Assembly (NCBI GenBank): GCA_029027825.1
Contig: CP093399.1
Coordinates: forward strand, 4,340,001-4,404,000
Source: Rs1 sp029027825
Lineage (GTDB): Bacteria; Pseudomonadota; Gammaproteobacteria; Pseudomonadales; Balneatricaceae
Length of the DNA: 64,000 nt
Reading direction: 5' to 3'
How positions within the stretch are numbered: the first letter of the stretch is position 1; every line of letters begins with the position of its first letter. The notes below the pieces were generated by a model, which worked only from the letters and a program-made list of their open reading frames with translations, did not search any database and was not told the origin of the DNA. A program made the translations under genes and the position numbers. Positions 51,259 to 60,015 of this stretch are shown here, in pieces.

Positions 51259-52896
51259 TTATGCACAGTTGGAATTCATTATTATCGTATATTTAGTACC
51301 GAACCCTTCCTCGCTGGAGATGCGCATTTTCCCCTTTAATTTCTCACTCACCAAGGTGTCTACTATACTCATACCTAACCCAGAACCTCCAGAGCCGCGT
51401 TTAGTGGTGAAAAAAGGTACTAACAGTTGGTCTAATACTGTTTTGGGCATACCTTTTCCATCATCGCTAAATTCCAGCGTTAGCAATTCGTCAATAACCA
51501 CTGCTCGCACTCGGATGACTCCCTGATCTTTATCCTCAAAAGCATGAATGCTCGCGTTGTTTATTAAGTTAGTATAAATTTGATAAAAAATCCCTGGATA
51601 GCTGGTGATCTCAATGTGCTGGGGGATTTCGTTGTTAATTTCAATGTTCCGCACTTTAAAGGAGTGCTGTAAGCTTTTAGTAATATCTTCAAAATTTTGG
51701 TACAAATTAAAAGTACAAGATAGGTCTTGATGTTGTTCGACCGAGACGAGCTTAAAAGATTGAATGAGTTCGGCTGCTTTTTGTAAGCTGATATTAATGG
51801 ATTTACTTAATAGCTGAGTTTCTTCAAGAAAACTGACTAAATCCGTCTTGGTCATTTTTTCCTCATCAAAGAGTTTATATAGTCTAGCACCCTCAGCTTG
51901 TAAGTGTGATATACCGGTGATGGAGACACCAATGGGGGTGTTTAATTCATGGGATACGCCTTTCACCATATTACCGAGTAAAGCCATTTTTTCTGAGTTA
52001 ATTAATTGTTCTTGAGTATTATTCAGCGTCTCTATCATCTCACTGAGTTCTGCATTTTTATGTTCAATCTGTATGCGGTGCTGTGTATTTAAGACCTCTT
52101 TTTTGTGTGTTTCATTTAGTTCAAAACGTAGGCTTTTACTGGAGGCATTAGATTCCAACATTTTTTTCATGGTTTCTTTACTGTTATTTAAGGCCTGCAC
52201 CATCTGGTCCAATTCATCTTTTGTGTTAGGTGCTTTTCTTTCCAAAGTAAGTTTATCATCTAAATTATCAATACTGATGTTCTGTGAAAATTCTGACATT
52301 TTTATGAGGTGTTGATTCACTAAATAGTGAAAAATAGCAAAGATTAAAATAGAGACTGAAAATGTTTTTATGGTTTGGAATATGATAATAAAAATTAATT
52401 TATCCAGTAAGTCGGAGTATAGAGGGCTCAAACTTATTTTGAGATTGAGCTTGCCGACCAAAATTGAAGCGCCTTCCTCTTCAACTGTCAGGGGGTAAGT
52501 TTTAGAGGTAAGGTTTTCGGAGTTATTGGTGTGCAAAGATAATATTGGGACTTCTCCTTCAGTCGTCTGCTCGTTAATGCGCACGAATTCCACATTTGAT
52601 AGAGACAATATCCCTGTTGTAATAATTCGAGTGGCCTCTTCGTCAACTTCCCAAATACTACGCGCTAAGGCTGACTCATAACTAAGATGTATTTGTTCGA
52701 ATTGGCGATCGACCTCATTTAAACCTAATTGGTAATCTTGGTAGAGTTGGAAAGAGGCCTGAAATATGGTGAATATAGAGCTGATTAGTAACACGGCAAT
52801 CAGCAGTTTACGGCCGAGTCCATTTTTGTGACTAATTTTAACTGACTGTAATAAACTGGTGCTTTGGTTCTGCGCAAAAGAGGGTGGGCTTTGCAT
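51259..52896 (-). CDS. Orphan membrane sensor histidine kinase
   Basis: The 545-residue product has helix 1 (KLLIAVLLISSIFTIFQASF), a 115-residue periplasmic sensor domain, helix 2 (LIFIIIFQTIKTFSVSILIFAIFHYL), a linker and coiled coil. The HisKA-type dimerisation site is LGNMVKGVSHELNTPIGVSIT (phospho-His), and the ATPase domain has N (NLINNASIHAF), G1 (LEFSDDGKGMP) and G2 (GSGLGMSIV) boxes. No response regulator is adjacent. The 2-helix, short-loop layout is common among kinases that signal to remote regulators. Confidence 0.9.
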   Translation of the reverse strand: MQSPPSFAQNQSTSLLQSVKISHKNGLGRKLLIAVLLISSIFTIFQASFQLYQDYQLGLNEVDRQFEQIHLSYESALARSIWEVDEEATRIITTGILSLSNVEFVRINEQTTEGEVPILSLHTNNSENLTSKTYPLTVEEEGASILVGKLNLKISLSPLYSDLLDKLIFIIIFQTIKTFSVSILIFAIFHYLVNQHLIKMSEFSQNISIDNLDDKLTLERKAPNTKDELDQMVQALNNSKETMKKMLESNASSKSLRFELNETHKKEVLNTQHRIQIEHKNAELSEMIETLNNTQEQLINSEKMALLGNMVKGVSHELNTPIGVSITGISHLQAEGARLYKLFDEEKMTKTDLVSFLEETQLLSKSINISLQKAAELIQSFKLVSVEQHQDLSCTFNLYQNFEDITKSLQHSFKVRNIEINNEIPQHIEITSYPGIFYQIYTNLINNASIHAFEDKDQGVIRVRAVVIDELLTLEFSDDGKGMPKTVLDQLLVPFFTTKRGSGGSGLGMSIVDTLVSEKLKGKMRISSEEGFGTKYTIIMNSNCA

Positions 52897-52962
52897 TTAC
52901 AAGTCCTTCCAGTAATAGTAATAAAGCTGATAATAGAATAATCGCTAAGTAACATATAAATT

Positions 52963-53115
52963 AGTGACCTGCATTCTGCGCTTAGCAGCAGCTATTTGCC
53001 CTACAACGGATTGAAAAATACCCAATGAACTTAAGGGTGTCGCTAAGATCCTCCAACGCCATGGTAAAACTAACATTTTACGCTCTGTATCTACTCTAAA
53101 GCCTTGAGTACAGGT
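52963..53115 (-). repeat. Repeat family A copy (diverged)
   Basis: On the minus strand: CCTGTACTCAAGGCTTTAGA, ATACAGAGCGTAAAATGTTA, GTGTCGCTAAG-type centre and GGGTATTTTTCAATCCGTTG, ending GCGCAGAATGCAGGTCAC. It lies just upstream of the kinase gene. Confidence 0.7.
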
Positions 53116-53251
53116 AATAAACAAACACTAAACTTAGGAATACCTTAAGTATAGTCGATAAATATTAAAGTGAAGGATTGTATTAACCAGCTCAGAAATT
53201 GGATGCAATGCCGTGGTGATAGCGCTGTTAGTTGATTTCTTGGGTTTGGTT

Positions 53252-53385
53252 TTAATTAAGTGTGGTACTGGAGTGCAAGCTATATTGAGAGTAGGCACTC
53301 AATATACCATCTAATAAATTACAGAGGTCTCTTACAATTTCAAACGATAAACTAGCCTCCAAATCCCTCAATGAAGAGGTTAGAA
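53252..53385 (+). repeat. Repeat family F copy 1
   Basis: It contains AAGTGTGGTACTGGAGTGCA and a perfect hairpin TATATTGAG / CTCAATATA (8-base loop). It matches 56811-56915 in the same orientation. A 10-odd-bp extra piece (AGAGGTCTC) is present only in this copy. Confidence 0.85.
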
Positions 53386-53430
53386 AATCGGGATAGCTTT
53401 GCAAATTATCTAGTCGGAATAATAGAAGTG

Positions 53431-53517
53431 CTTTGGGGCAGGCACTATGTTTTATATGAAAATTTAACTCTATCAGATTGAGCTTTTTTTGTTTTTATCT
53501 CAAATAAAAACATGCCA
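53431..53517 (+). repeat. Repeat family B copy 5, hairpin arm deleted
   Basis: Left end CTTTGGGGCAGGCACTATG, TCTATCAGATTGAG directly followed by the T run (the CTGATAG arm is lost), and right end AACATGCCAGATC. Confidence 0.85.
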
Positions 53518-53657
53518 GATCTTTATCTTTGTGTATTTTTTCGCGTCTTCTTGCAGAAGGTGACAGCGGAAAGTAGTCCGATGCAATCGCTTGTTGCAAC
53601 TTGCCTCAATTGTGGCGCTTTGCTACACTTGATTGAAATTTGTACGAGGACTACCCA

Positions 53658-53879
53658 ATGGCTACCACCAGTATTCGATTAGACCAATCCCTTATTGAAA
53701 AAGCAACGATAATGGCTAAAGCGCTTAACCGTACCCCACCGAAACAAATAGAGCACTGGGCTAAGATTGGTGAAATTATGGAAAGTAACCCCGAGCTGCC
53801 ATATCAGTTTGTGAAAGACGCCATAATAGCTGATGCCGAAAAACAAGCCGGAAAGTTGGAGAGCTACGACTTTGGCTAA
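53658..53879 (+). CDS. ParD-like antitoxin
   Basis: The 73-residue protein starts MATTSIRLDQSLIEKATIMAKALNRTPPKQIEHWAKIGEIMESNP, the ParD-like ribbon-helix-helix pattern. RHH antitoxins bind their own operator and the partner toxin. The ATG at 53658 has GAGG 8 bases upstream. The toxin gene overlaps its 3' end by 8 bases. The module is bounded on both sides by family B repeats. Confidence 0.85.
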   Translation: MATTSIRLDQSLIEKATIMAKALNRTPPKQIEHWAKIGEIMESNPELPYQFVKDAIIADAEKQAGKLESYDFG

Positions 53880-54162
53880 GGCAATGCATGTTTTACAAAC
53901 CCCTACCTTTAAAAGGGCTGTAAAAAAACTTAAGCCGAACCAAAAGATAGACTTAGATGCAGCCATAAAAAAGCTAATAATTGAGCCTAATCTCGGCGAA
54001 CAGAAAAAAGGAAATCTATCTTTTCTACGCGTATACAAATTCAAAATGAACAAACAGCAGACACTTTTAGGCTATAGCTTTACTGATGGTGCTCTTATTC
54101 TCGAATTAATGAACCTTGGATCACACGAGAATTTTTACCGCGATATACACCGCGGCAAATAG
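53872..54162 (+). CDS. RelE/ParE-superfamily toxin
   Basis: About 96 residues from a TTG at 53872 (GGAGAG upstream) or 92 from an ATG at 53884. It has the compact toxin fold: HVLQTPTFKRAVKKLKPNQKIDLDAAIKKLI, EPNLGEQKKGNLSFLRVYKFKMNKQQTLLGYSF, LILELMNLGSHENFYRDI. The ending is like those of YafQ/HigB-type mRNA interferases. The overlapping order with the ParD-like gene supports a type II toxin-antitoxin pair. Confidence 0.85.
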   Translation: MAKAMHVLQTPTFKRAVKKLKPNQKIDLDAAIKKLIIEPNLGEQKKGNLSFLRVYKFKMNKQQTLLGYSFTDGALILELMNLGSHENFYRDIHRGK

Positions 54163-54165
54163 AAT

Positions 54166-54362
54166 ACTCTGGGGCAGGCGCTATATTTCATATAAAAATT
54201 TAACTGTATCAGATTGAACTGATAGGTTTTTTTGTTTTTTGATCTCAAATTAAAACATGCCTGTCCCACATTTTTTGTGAAAATTTAACTGTATCAGATT
54301 GAACTGATAGGTTTTTTTTGTTTTGGATCTCAAATTAAAAGATGTCTGTCCCATATTTTTGT
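54166..54362 (+). repeat. Repeat family B copies 6a and 6b (tandem)
   Basis: 6a (54166-54277) is complete, with GGGGCAGGCGC, hairpin TATCAGATTGAACTGATA plus T run, and CATGCCTGTCCCACATTTTT. 6b (54278-54362) repeats from GAAAATTTAACTG through the right end but lacks the left terminus. This places two terminator-like hairpins right after the toxin gene. Confidence 0.9.
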
Positions 54363-54473
54363 ACTAATATTAAGCTTTTGCAGGCTTTAGCTAAGTTTAA
54401 ACATCCTTTTAATAGCATTTTTTTTACTTAAGTACCGATTTTCAAGGAAGAAACCACAGCACCACTAACACTG

Positions 54474-54612
54474 CACTACGGAGCCGCTAATCCCCTTTAT
54501 TTGTCGCTGCCGCTATTGGCTGAATTGACGAATCGGAGCGACAGGACGTCGCGCAGAGTGAGTGAGACAGGGATGTCTCTACGAACGGCCGGCAATTCAG
54601 CCAATAGTGGCA
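54474..54612 (+). repeat. Repeat family E copy 2 with long inverted repeat
   Basis: TGCCGCTATTGGCTGAATTG (54508-54527) pairs with CAATTCAGCCAATAGTGGCA (54593-54612) with one mismatch. The left part matches family E copy 1 (40639-40725, opposite strand). The right end merges with a family B copy. Confidence 0.8.
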
Positions 54613-54708
54613 GGTACTATATTTAATATGAAAATTTAACAGTATCAGATTGAACTTATAGTGTTTTTGTTTTCAAATTAAAAGGGCCTGTCTCACATTT
54701 TTTTTGTA
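54609..54708 (+). repeat. Repeat family B copy 7
   Basis: Starts GGCAGGTACTATATTTAA, contains GTATCAGATTGAACTTATAG with T run and ends GGCCTGTCTCACATTTTTT. It reaches into the 3' end of the minus-strand gene that follows. Confidence 0.8.
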
Positions 54709-55208
54709 TCTACTTTAGAATATAGCCTTTTTGCGATGGTATTATGAGCTAAACCTCGGCCACAAAAAAATCCTACAGCCAAACCAGAAACCAGGCTATC
54801 AGTCATTTTAAAATAAGTAAGATTCGATAATTCCGGGTCTACTACTGACGTATATCCAAACCAGTATTTAACAGTAAAAATAAATATGCTGACTAGCAAA
54901 ATACTATAATCACCAGGTACAAAAAGTTTGCCTTCGTCCAAAGAAAAATTACTGTCATTATTCCGTGACAATAATTATACTGTAGTGGTTGCGAATAGTA
55001 AGCTTAAAGCCCAGGACAGTATGACTTCTACTACCAATCCATAATTTATAACCAGAGAATATATCGAAAGACATATAAAAATTGACGGAAGATAGAAGAT
55101 TTTCTTAATATTAATATTTCCAGAAACACATGAAAGAAAACCAAAATATAAAATAACCGCAAAAACTATGTAGACCCATATCGGGGTATATCTCAAAATT
55201 TCAAGCAT
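54693..55208 (-). pseudogene. DUF6622-like membrane protein interrupted by an in-frame stop
   Basis: One frame holds MLEILRYTPIWVYIVFAVILYFGFL to SWALSLLFATTTV, then TAA at 54975-54977. The same frame continues with LLSRNNDSNFSLDEGKLFVPGDYSILLVSIFIFTVKYWFGY and LVSGLAVGFFCGRGL. About 171 codons in total, with about five helices, fit DUF6622-type small membrane proteins. A single base change makes the stop. The last codons and stop lie in family B copy 7, so the original end was replaced. Confidence 0.75.
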
Positions 55209-55316
55209 AATTTCCTACGCTGTATATAATCAGAGAATACTTTGGGGCAGGCACTATGTTTTTATTAAAATTCAACTCTATCATATTGAATATATGGAGG
55301 TTTTTTGTTCTTTGAC

Positions 55317-56672
55317 GGCTCTTCTACGGTTAGATGAGTGAGATAGGATAGCTGATAGCCCCATAATCTGTTGAAATGTAAGGCTTCTCACAACTATACA
55401 TACGACAGGTATATGGCTACCAGTATCCCGATGAATATTTTGTCCTTAAAGGGGCAATGCGTCAATCAAATTGAGCACAATAAAGCTCTGAATAAAATTG
55501 TTATCCATTGCCATCGTGATAAACGTTTTAAGGCAATAGATCCGCGTACTAAGGTCACTGGCACGATCAATCGATATGTCAGACGCTCAGTTCAAGATCT
55601 CCCGTTATTTGGGTTACCTTGTATCTTAGAAATTGAATTAGCACAGGTATGGATCAGTAAAAACGAGAGGCGTATTGAGTCTTGTGATTTCGTCTATAAA
55701 GGTAGCCGCTATACTAAACGGTTCTGCCAGCTTGTTAGTGGATTGTGCCGCCATATGAGCATACAGGCCGTTTCGCGTCACCTGGATGTGCGCTGGGAAA
55801 CAGTTAAAAATATGGATAAATTCCATTTGGAATCGACGCTTCCAGCGCTCGTTCCTAGTCAACTGAAGGGCTTAGAGTACATAGGTGTTGATGAGGTAGC
55901 CAGAGCCAAAGGTCATGATTATATGACCGTCGTTTATGACATGGTTGCAGGGCATTTAATCTGGGTAGGTACGGGCCGTACTGCTGATGTGTTTTCAGGC
56001 TTTCTCGAGGCGCTATCAAAAGAGACGGCGGCAGGTATAAAGGCTGTAGCAATGGATATGGGGTCATCTTATCAAAAATCAGTACGTGACAGCCTACCCA
56101 ATGCAGACATGGTTTTTGACCGTTTTCATGTGATGCAGAACTACAGCAAAGCGCTTGGTAACCAGCGAAGAATAGAGTTCAGAAAAGCCAACAAAGCGGG
56201 TAAGGAGCTGATTAAAGGGACGCATTATTTAGTGCTCAAAAATGCAGATAAATTGAGCGAGAAACAGACGGTAAAACTGCAAGCTCTTCTCAGTGAAAAT
56301 GCCAACCTGAACACGCTGTATATCATGAAGGAACAACTACAGAGTTTATGGCAATCAGAGACCTTTGAAATAATGAAAGCAAGGCTTGAGGAGTGGTGCC
56401 AAATAGCAGATGAATCAAAGATGCTATATCTTAAAAAGTTCGCTAAGTCGCTGAGAAGACACCAAGTAGGTATCTGTAATTATGCAACACACAGGCTCAC
56501 AAGCGCTAGAATAGAGGCAGGGAATATTAGTATTGGTATGATTCGCAAGCGTGCTAGAGGTATCAGAGATACGGAGTACTTCAAGCTCAAGATACGGCAA
56601 TCATCGTTACCAGACGATCAGTCAATGTTCTATAACTCGGGCTGAGCACACTCATCAAAGCGGAGAAGAACC
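55317..56672 (+). mobile_element. ISL3-family insertion sequence, complete, 1356 bp
   Basis: Terminal inverted repeats match at 21 of 26 positions, starting GGCTCTTCTACGG on the left and GGTTCTTCTCCGC on the right (reverse complement). It is flanked by the 8-bp target duplication TCTTTGAC (55309-55316 and 56673-56680), the length typical of ISL3. It carries one transposase gene and lies inside a family B repeat. Confidence 0.95.
55413..56645 (+). CDS. ISL3-family transposase
   Basis: About 410 residues from MATSIPMNILSLKGQCV. The DDE triad is visible as YIGVDEVARAKGHDY, VKAVAMDMGSSYQKSV and HRLTSARIEAGNISIGMIRKRARG. FDRFHVMQNYSKAL is the family signature between the second Asp and the Glu. 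The N-terminal zinc-finger-like region found in many ISL3 proteins is short here. An upstream TTG at 55371 is an alternative start. The frame is intact, so the element may be active. Confidence 0.93.
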   Translation: MATSIPMNILSLKGQCVNQIEHNKALNKIVIHCHRDKRFKAIDPRTKVTGTINRYVRRSVQDLPLFGLPCILEIELAQVWISKNERRIESCDFVYKGSRYTKRFCQLVSGLCRHMSIQAVSRHLDVRWETVKNMDKFHLESTLPALVPSQLKGLEYIGVDEVARAKGHDYMTVVYDMVAGHLIWVGTGRTADVFSGFLEALSKETAAGIKAVAMDMGSSYQKSVRDSLPNADMVFDRFHVMQNYSKALGNQRRIEFRKANKAGKELIKGTHYLVLKNADKLSEKQTVKLQALLSENANLNTLYIMKEQLQSLWQSETFEIMKARLEEWCQIADESKMLYLKKFAKSLRRHQVGICNYATHRLTSARIEAGNISIGMIRKRARGIRDTEYFKLKIRQSSLPDDQSMFYNSG

Positions 56673-56810
56673 TCTTTGACCTCAAATAAAAACATGCCTG
56701 TCCCACATTTTTTTATCTCAATTAAAACATGCCTGTCTCATATTGTATGCCCCATATTTTGTTGGTCAAGCTAGTTGTCGCGAACCGGCCAAGTTAATTG
56801 TCGCCTAATA

Positions 56811-56915
56811 GATTAAGTGTGGTACTGGTGTACAAGCTATATTGAGAGTAGGCACTCAATATATACCATCTAATAATTTACAAATTCAAACGATAAGATA
56901 CCTCAATGATGAACT
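56811..56915 (+). repeat. Repeat family F copy 2
   Basis: AAGTGTGGTACTGGTGTACA, hairpin TATATTGAG / CTCAATATA, ACCATCTAATAATTTACAAA and TTCAAACGATAAGATA match 53252-53385. It lies between the IS and the next gene. Confidence 0.85.
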
Positions 56916-56953
56916 AAGCGTCGTTTTAAACTAACCCTAATTATCAGGACTGG

Positions 56954-57709
56954 CTAATGCTCTGAATGATAAAGAACTTCAACTTTTTTTACTATCTCAG
57001 ATAGTGTCCCATCTCTCTGCATTTCCTTTAAAGACTCTACAAGCATTGGCAATAATACTTCATGCTTTTTATTCAAATAGGAATAAACATCATATTGTTC
57101 AATTATTCCAGTTTGATTAATTTCGGCTAGTTCAGGATTTGAAGCTATTAACTTCTTTCCTTCTATTGTTGCAGAAATAGCTACATCAACTCTGCCTAAA
57201 GCAACCATTTTGAATGCTTGGAGGTCTGTTGTGACGGGTGTAATCAAACTAGGATCTAATTTTTCAGATAGAATTTTTTGTACTTTTTTCCTGCCTCTTT
57301 TAAAAGCAACACTTTTACCTTTTAAGTCATCCCAAGAGTTTATTTTAAAGTCTTTTTTCGAATAAGCAGCTGTTGACATAGTAAGAAAGGGGAATTCAAT
57401 TCTTTTCAAATTTGCATATCCTCCTCCTGAAGCCTCCTGAAAGTTTTTTGATCTATGTAACTCCCCATCAAAATCACCAGAATTTGATAATTTGAGTGAT
57501 CTTGCTGCGGGGTTATATTCTGCATTAAATTGTACGTCTATTCGTTTAAAAGCTTCCGTCAAAATTGGGACAATGATACTTGGAATGTATGCCGATTGCT
57601 TTGCTCCACCTGTGAAAGTTAAGTTTGAATCAGCTACAGCACTACTTACTGTAAAGAAACTTAAAAATAAACATTTACAGATTGTTAATACTGAAACAAG
57701 TTTTGTCAT
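56954..57709 (-). CDS. Periplasmic solute-binding protein, family 3-like, without transporter
   Basis: About 251 residues from MTKLVSVLTI; a frame five residues longer begins at 57724. Signal peptide LTICKCLFLSFFTVSSAVA. The SBP_bac_3 pattern shows FTGGAKQSAYIPSIIVPILTEAFKRI, DFDGELHRSKNFQE, AAYSKKDFKINSWDDLKGKSVAFKRGRKKV and LQAFKMVALGRVDVAI. No permease or ATPase is nearby. Such orphan proteins often feed sensor kinases or act as binding proteins only; ligand unknown. Confidence 0.85.
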   Translation of the reverse strand: MTKLVSVLTICKCLFLSFFTVSSAVADSNLTFTGGAKQSAYIPSIIVPILTEAFKRIDVQFNAEYNPAARSLKLSNSGDFDGELHRSKNFQEASGGGYANLKRIEFPFLTMSTAAYSKKDFKINSWDDLKGKSVAFKRGRKKVQKILSEKLDPSLITPVTTDLQAFKMVALGRVDVAISATIEGKKLIASNPELAEINQTGIIEQYDVYSYLNKKHEVLLPMLVESLKEMQRDGTLSEIVKKVEVLYHSEH

Positions 57710-57724
57710 GATAATTGTATCCAT

Positions 57725-58141
57725 ATTTTATATTTTTAAAAATATTCGTTTCCCCCGCAAAAACATCTATCATTGCCTTTATATCCACTTCGATGGCTGA
57801 GCACGAAGAAAATGTGTGCAGATATTAGTGCGCATGGGGAGGATAATGCATCGTTGTTATTTTTATTGGCTTACGTTTGGATGTGTTCTTTTTTGAATGT
57901 TAGCTATAAGAGCAATATGTGAATTACCTGATTTTCCAAGTGCATCAATACGTTGTACAGTTTTATCAACTTTAATAATCAGTTTAAGGTTACACAAACT
58001 CACATCCAAGTCTATTTATTTAAACTACAACCATAACGTCACAGCAAACAAACCCAAAGCATACCGCCCTCTAAGTTAAGCTCATGAAACTAGTAATTAC
58101 CAACTTCTACGTTAAATTTAATCCTGAGAATTATGGACAGA
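57725..58141. other. Intergenic region, nothing recognised
   Basis: Low-complexity A+T-rich sequence. A 60-residue plus-strand frame at 57897 lacks a ribosome binding site and family features. Confidence 0.5.
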
Positions 58142-58339
58142 TTAAAAGTATAATTGCTCTTGACGCTTTTCAAACTTTTCTTGATACTTGACGTATTTCC
58201 TAATCATCTCAGCATTTAAACCGACTGTATAAACGCAATAGCCTTAAGCCAAAAAATGATTGCCCCAATACGGTCGCTTTTTCAAATGCGGAAATTGCTT
58301 AGACACTCTAATTACAGTCCTACCTTTTAAAGCTGCCAT
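58142..58339 (-). pseudogene. IS200/IS605-family TnpA fragment
   Basis: On the minus strand: ALKGRTVIRVSKQFPHLKKR, PYWGNHFLA, stop TAA, then GYCVYTVGLNAEMIRKYVKY and QEKFEKRQEQ. This is the C-terminal third of an IS200-type transposase, normally WGNHFWAKGYCV; the Lys/Gln codon has become a stop and the N-terminal HUH part is gone. It ends naturally at TAA. Confidence 0.8.
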
Positions 58340-58748
58340 CAAGCTTAGACAGCAACCGCAGGTTGCTAACAACACAATATTATAGTTAGCTGTTTTTTAC
58401 CCGAGGCTCTACTGATATTTCTGGCCAACGTTCCTTAAAGCTACTAGTCATTTTAATGTAGCTAGCTTCGGACATTGCTATTTTATTTGGCTTTACAATC
58501 ATGTTAAAAGCATCTTCTAAGCCATAAGGTGCGTAGACAGATACGCACCCTTCATTATTCAAAGTAAAACGTAAGCGAATGCAGATAACCATGAATCAAT
58601 ACCTTGCTCTACTCTATTATAAGCAGATATGGATTGCCCAAATTTAATGGGATACCACTTATGAACATTAGCTTGATTTTTAATGTCAATTTTAATGCTA
58701 TGTCTTAAACGACTAATAATTTCTTTTTCATACCACTCTTCTGTACGG

Positions 58749-60015
58749 CAGGGCAAACGCACGAACGTTTTATGATCAACTTTCCGTGTAATGGATTATT
58801 TTTACGATTTGAATTGAATTTTAGATCTACGTCATATATTTAGTTACCTATTTCTCTAGCAGGTGGTATTCATGGCAAACAAACCACTAATCAGTTACTT
58901 AGAAAGTATAGACGATCCTAGGCAACAAGAAAAATGCACCTATGTATTGTCTGAGATCGTCTTCATGGCCATCTGCGCTATTTTCTGTGGTCAAGAGAAT
59001 TGGGAGCAAGTAGCACTTTATTGTGAAGAGCGCGAAGAGTGGTTTAAAAATTGGTTTGAGTTACCTGATGGTATCCCCTCTCACGACACATTTAACAGGC
59101 TCTTTTCCATTATGCCACCAGAGGTGATGCAAAAGGTCTTTCGCGAATGGGTACAAGACTTTTTAGAGCATTCTCCGATCAAAGGCCAGATTGAAATTGA
59201 TGGCAAGGCACTCAGAGGAGCAGCGAAAGGTAAGGGGGCAAAAACTATTCATATGGTTAATGCCTGGGCCTCAGAGCACGGGATATGCTTAGCTCAACGT
59301 AAAGTAGATGATAAGTCTAATGAAATAACAGCAATCCCGGAGTTGCTTGATTTATTGGATATTAATGGCTGTCTAGTGAGCATAGATGCCATGGGAACCC
59401 AGAAAAAGATAGCGAAAAAAATCCTCACTGGTGGTGCTGATTACTTTTTATCCGTTAAAGGTAATCAGAAAAAACTGGCGACAGAAGTCAATGAAGTGTT
59501 TGACAATTACTGGCTAGCCCAGTCAGAAGACTGCGAAAATATTGTCTTCACAGAAGGGTTTGATGAAGGCCACGGTCGCAAGGAGCACCGCCGATGCTGG
59601 GTTTTACCTGTCACGGATGAGACGCCGCTTAGCGCAAGCTGGAACGCAGAGAGTTTAGTTGCCGTCCAATCAGATAGAACGAATGGGGATAAATTTAGTT
59701 CATTGATTAGATTTTATATCTGTAGCCGTGGTCTAACAGCCGAAGAAGCACTACGGGCATCCAGATCGCATTGGTCGGTTGAAAATCATCTACACTGGGC
59801 ATTAGACGTGTCTTTTGGTGAAGATGAAAGTAGAGCACGACAAGGGTATTCAGGAGAAAATCTGGCTGTGCTTAGGCAGCTAGTACTAAACATATTAAGA
59901 CAAAACACTTCGCGAAAACTAAGTCTTAAAAACAAAAGAACACTGTGTGTTTTGAATGATGATTATTTATTACAATGCCTTAAAATGGTCAAATAGTGTT
60001 CATGCGTTTGCCCTG
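58749..60015 (+). mobile_element. ISAs1-family insertion sequence, complete, 1267 bp
   Basis: Terminal inverted repeats CAGGGCAAACGCACGAAC and (reverse complement) CAGGGCAAACGCATGAAC differ at one position in 18. A 10-bp target duplication TTCTGTACGG flanks it (58739-58748 and 60016-60025). One intact transposase gene is inside. The clean ends indicate a recent insertion. Confidence 0.95.
58872..59996 (+). CDS. ISAs1-family transposase (H-repeat type)
   Basis: The product is about 374 residues, full length. N-terminal DDE_Tnp_1-associated domain: YLESIDDPRQQEKCTYVLSEIVFMAICAIFCG. DDE core: IEIDGKALRG (Asp), CLVSIDAMGTQKKIAKKI (Asp) and HWSVENHLHWALDVSFGED (Glu). The start MANKPLISYLE follows AGCAGGTGG. 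The element interrupts a nucleotidyltransferase gene in the opposite orientation. Confidence 0.95.
   Translation: MANKPLISYLESIDDPRQQEKCTYVLSEIVFMAICAIFCGQENWEQVALYCEEREEWFKNWFELPDGIPSHDTFNRLFSIMPPEVMQKVFREWVQDFLEHSPIKGQIEIDGKALRGAAKGKGAKTIHMVNAWASEHGICLAQRKVDDKSNEITAIPELLDLLDINGCLVSIDAMGTQKKIAKKILTGGADYFLSVKGNQKKLATEVNEVFDNYWLAQSEDCENIVFTEGFDEGHGRKEHRRCWVLPVTDETPLSASWNAESLVAVQSDRTNGDKFSSLIRFYICSRGLTAEEALRASRSHWSVENHLHWALDVSFGEDESRARQGYSGENLAVLRQLVLNILRQNTSRKLSLKNKRTLCVLNDDYLLQCLKMVK

Larger units (their letters stand above)
55238..56714 (+). repeat. Repeat family B copy 8, split by the ISL3-family element
   Basis: Left part 55238-55316 (ACTTTGGGGCAGGCACTATG, then TTTTTTGTTCTTTGAC) and right part 56673-56714 (TCTTTGACCTCAAATAAAAA, CATGCCTGTCCCACATTTTT). 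An extra right end of a second copy follows (56715-56744). Removing the insertion and one TCTTTGAC restores a normal B element. Confidence 0.9.

Noticed and set aside
57897..58079. Plus-strand 60-codon frame
   Set aside because: No ribosome binding site, hydrophobic pattern or homologous motif seen.
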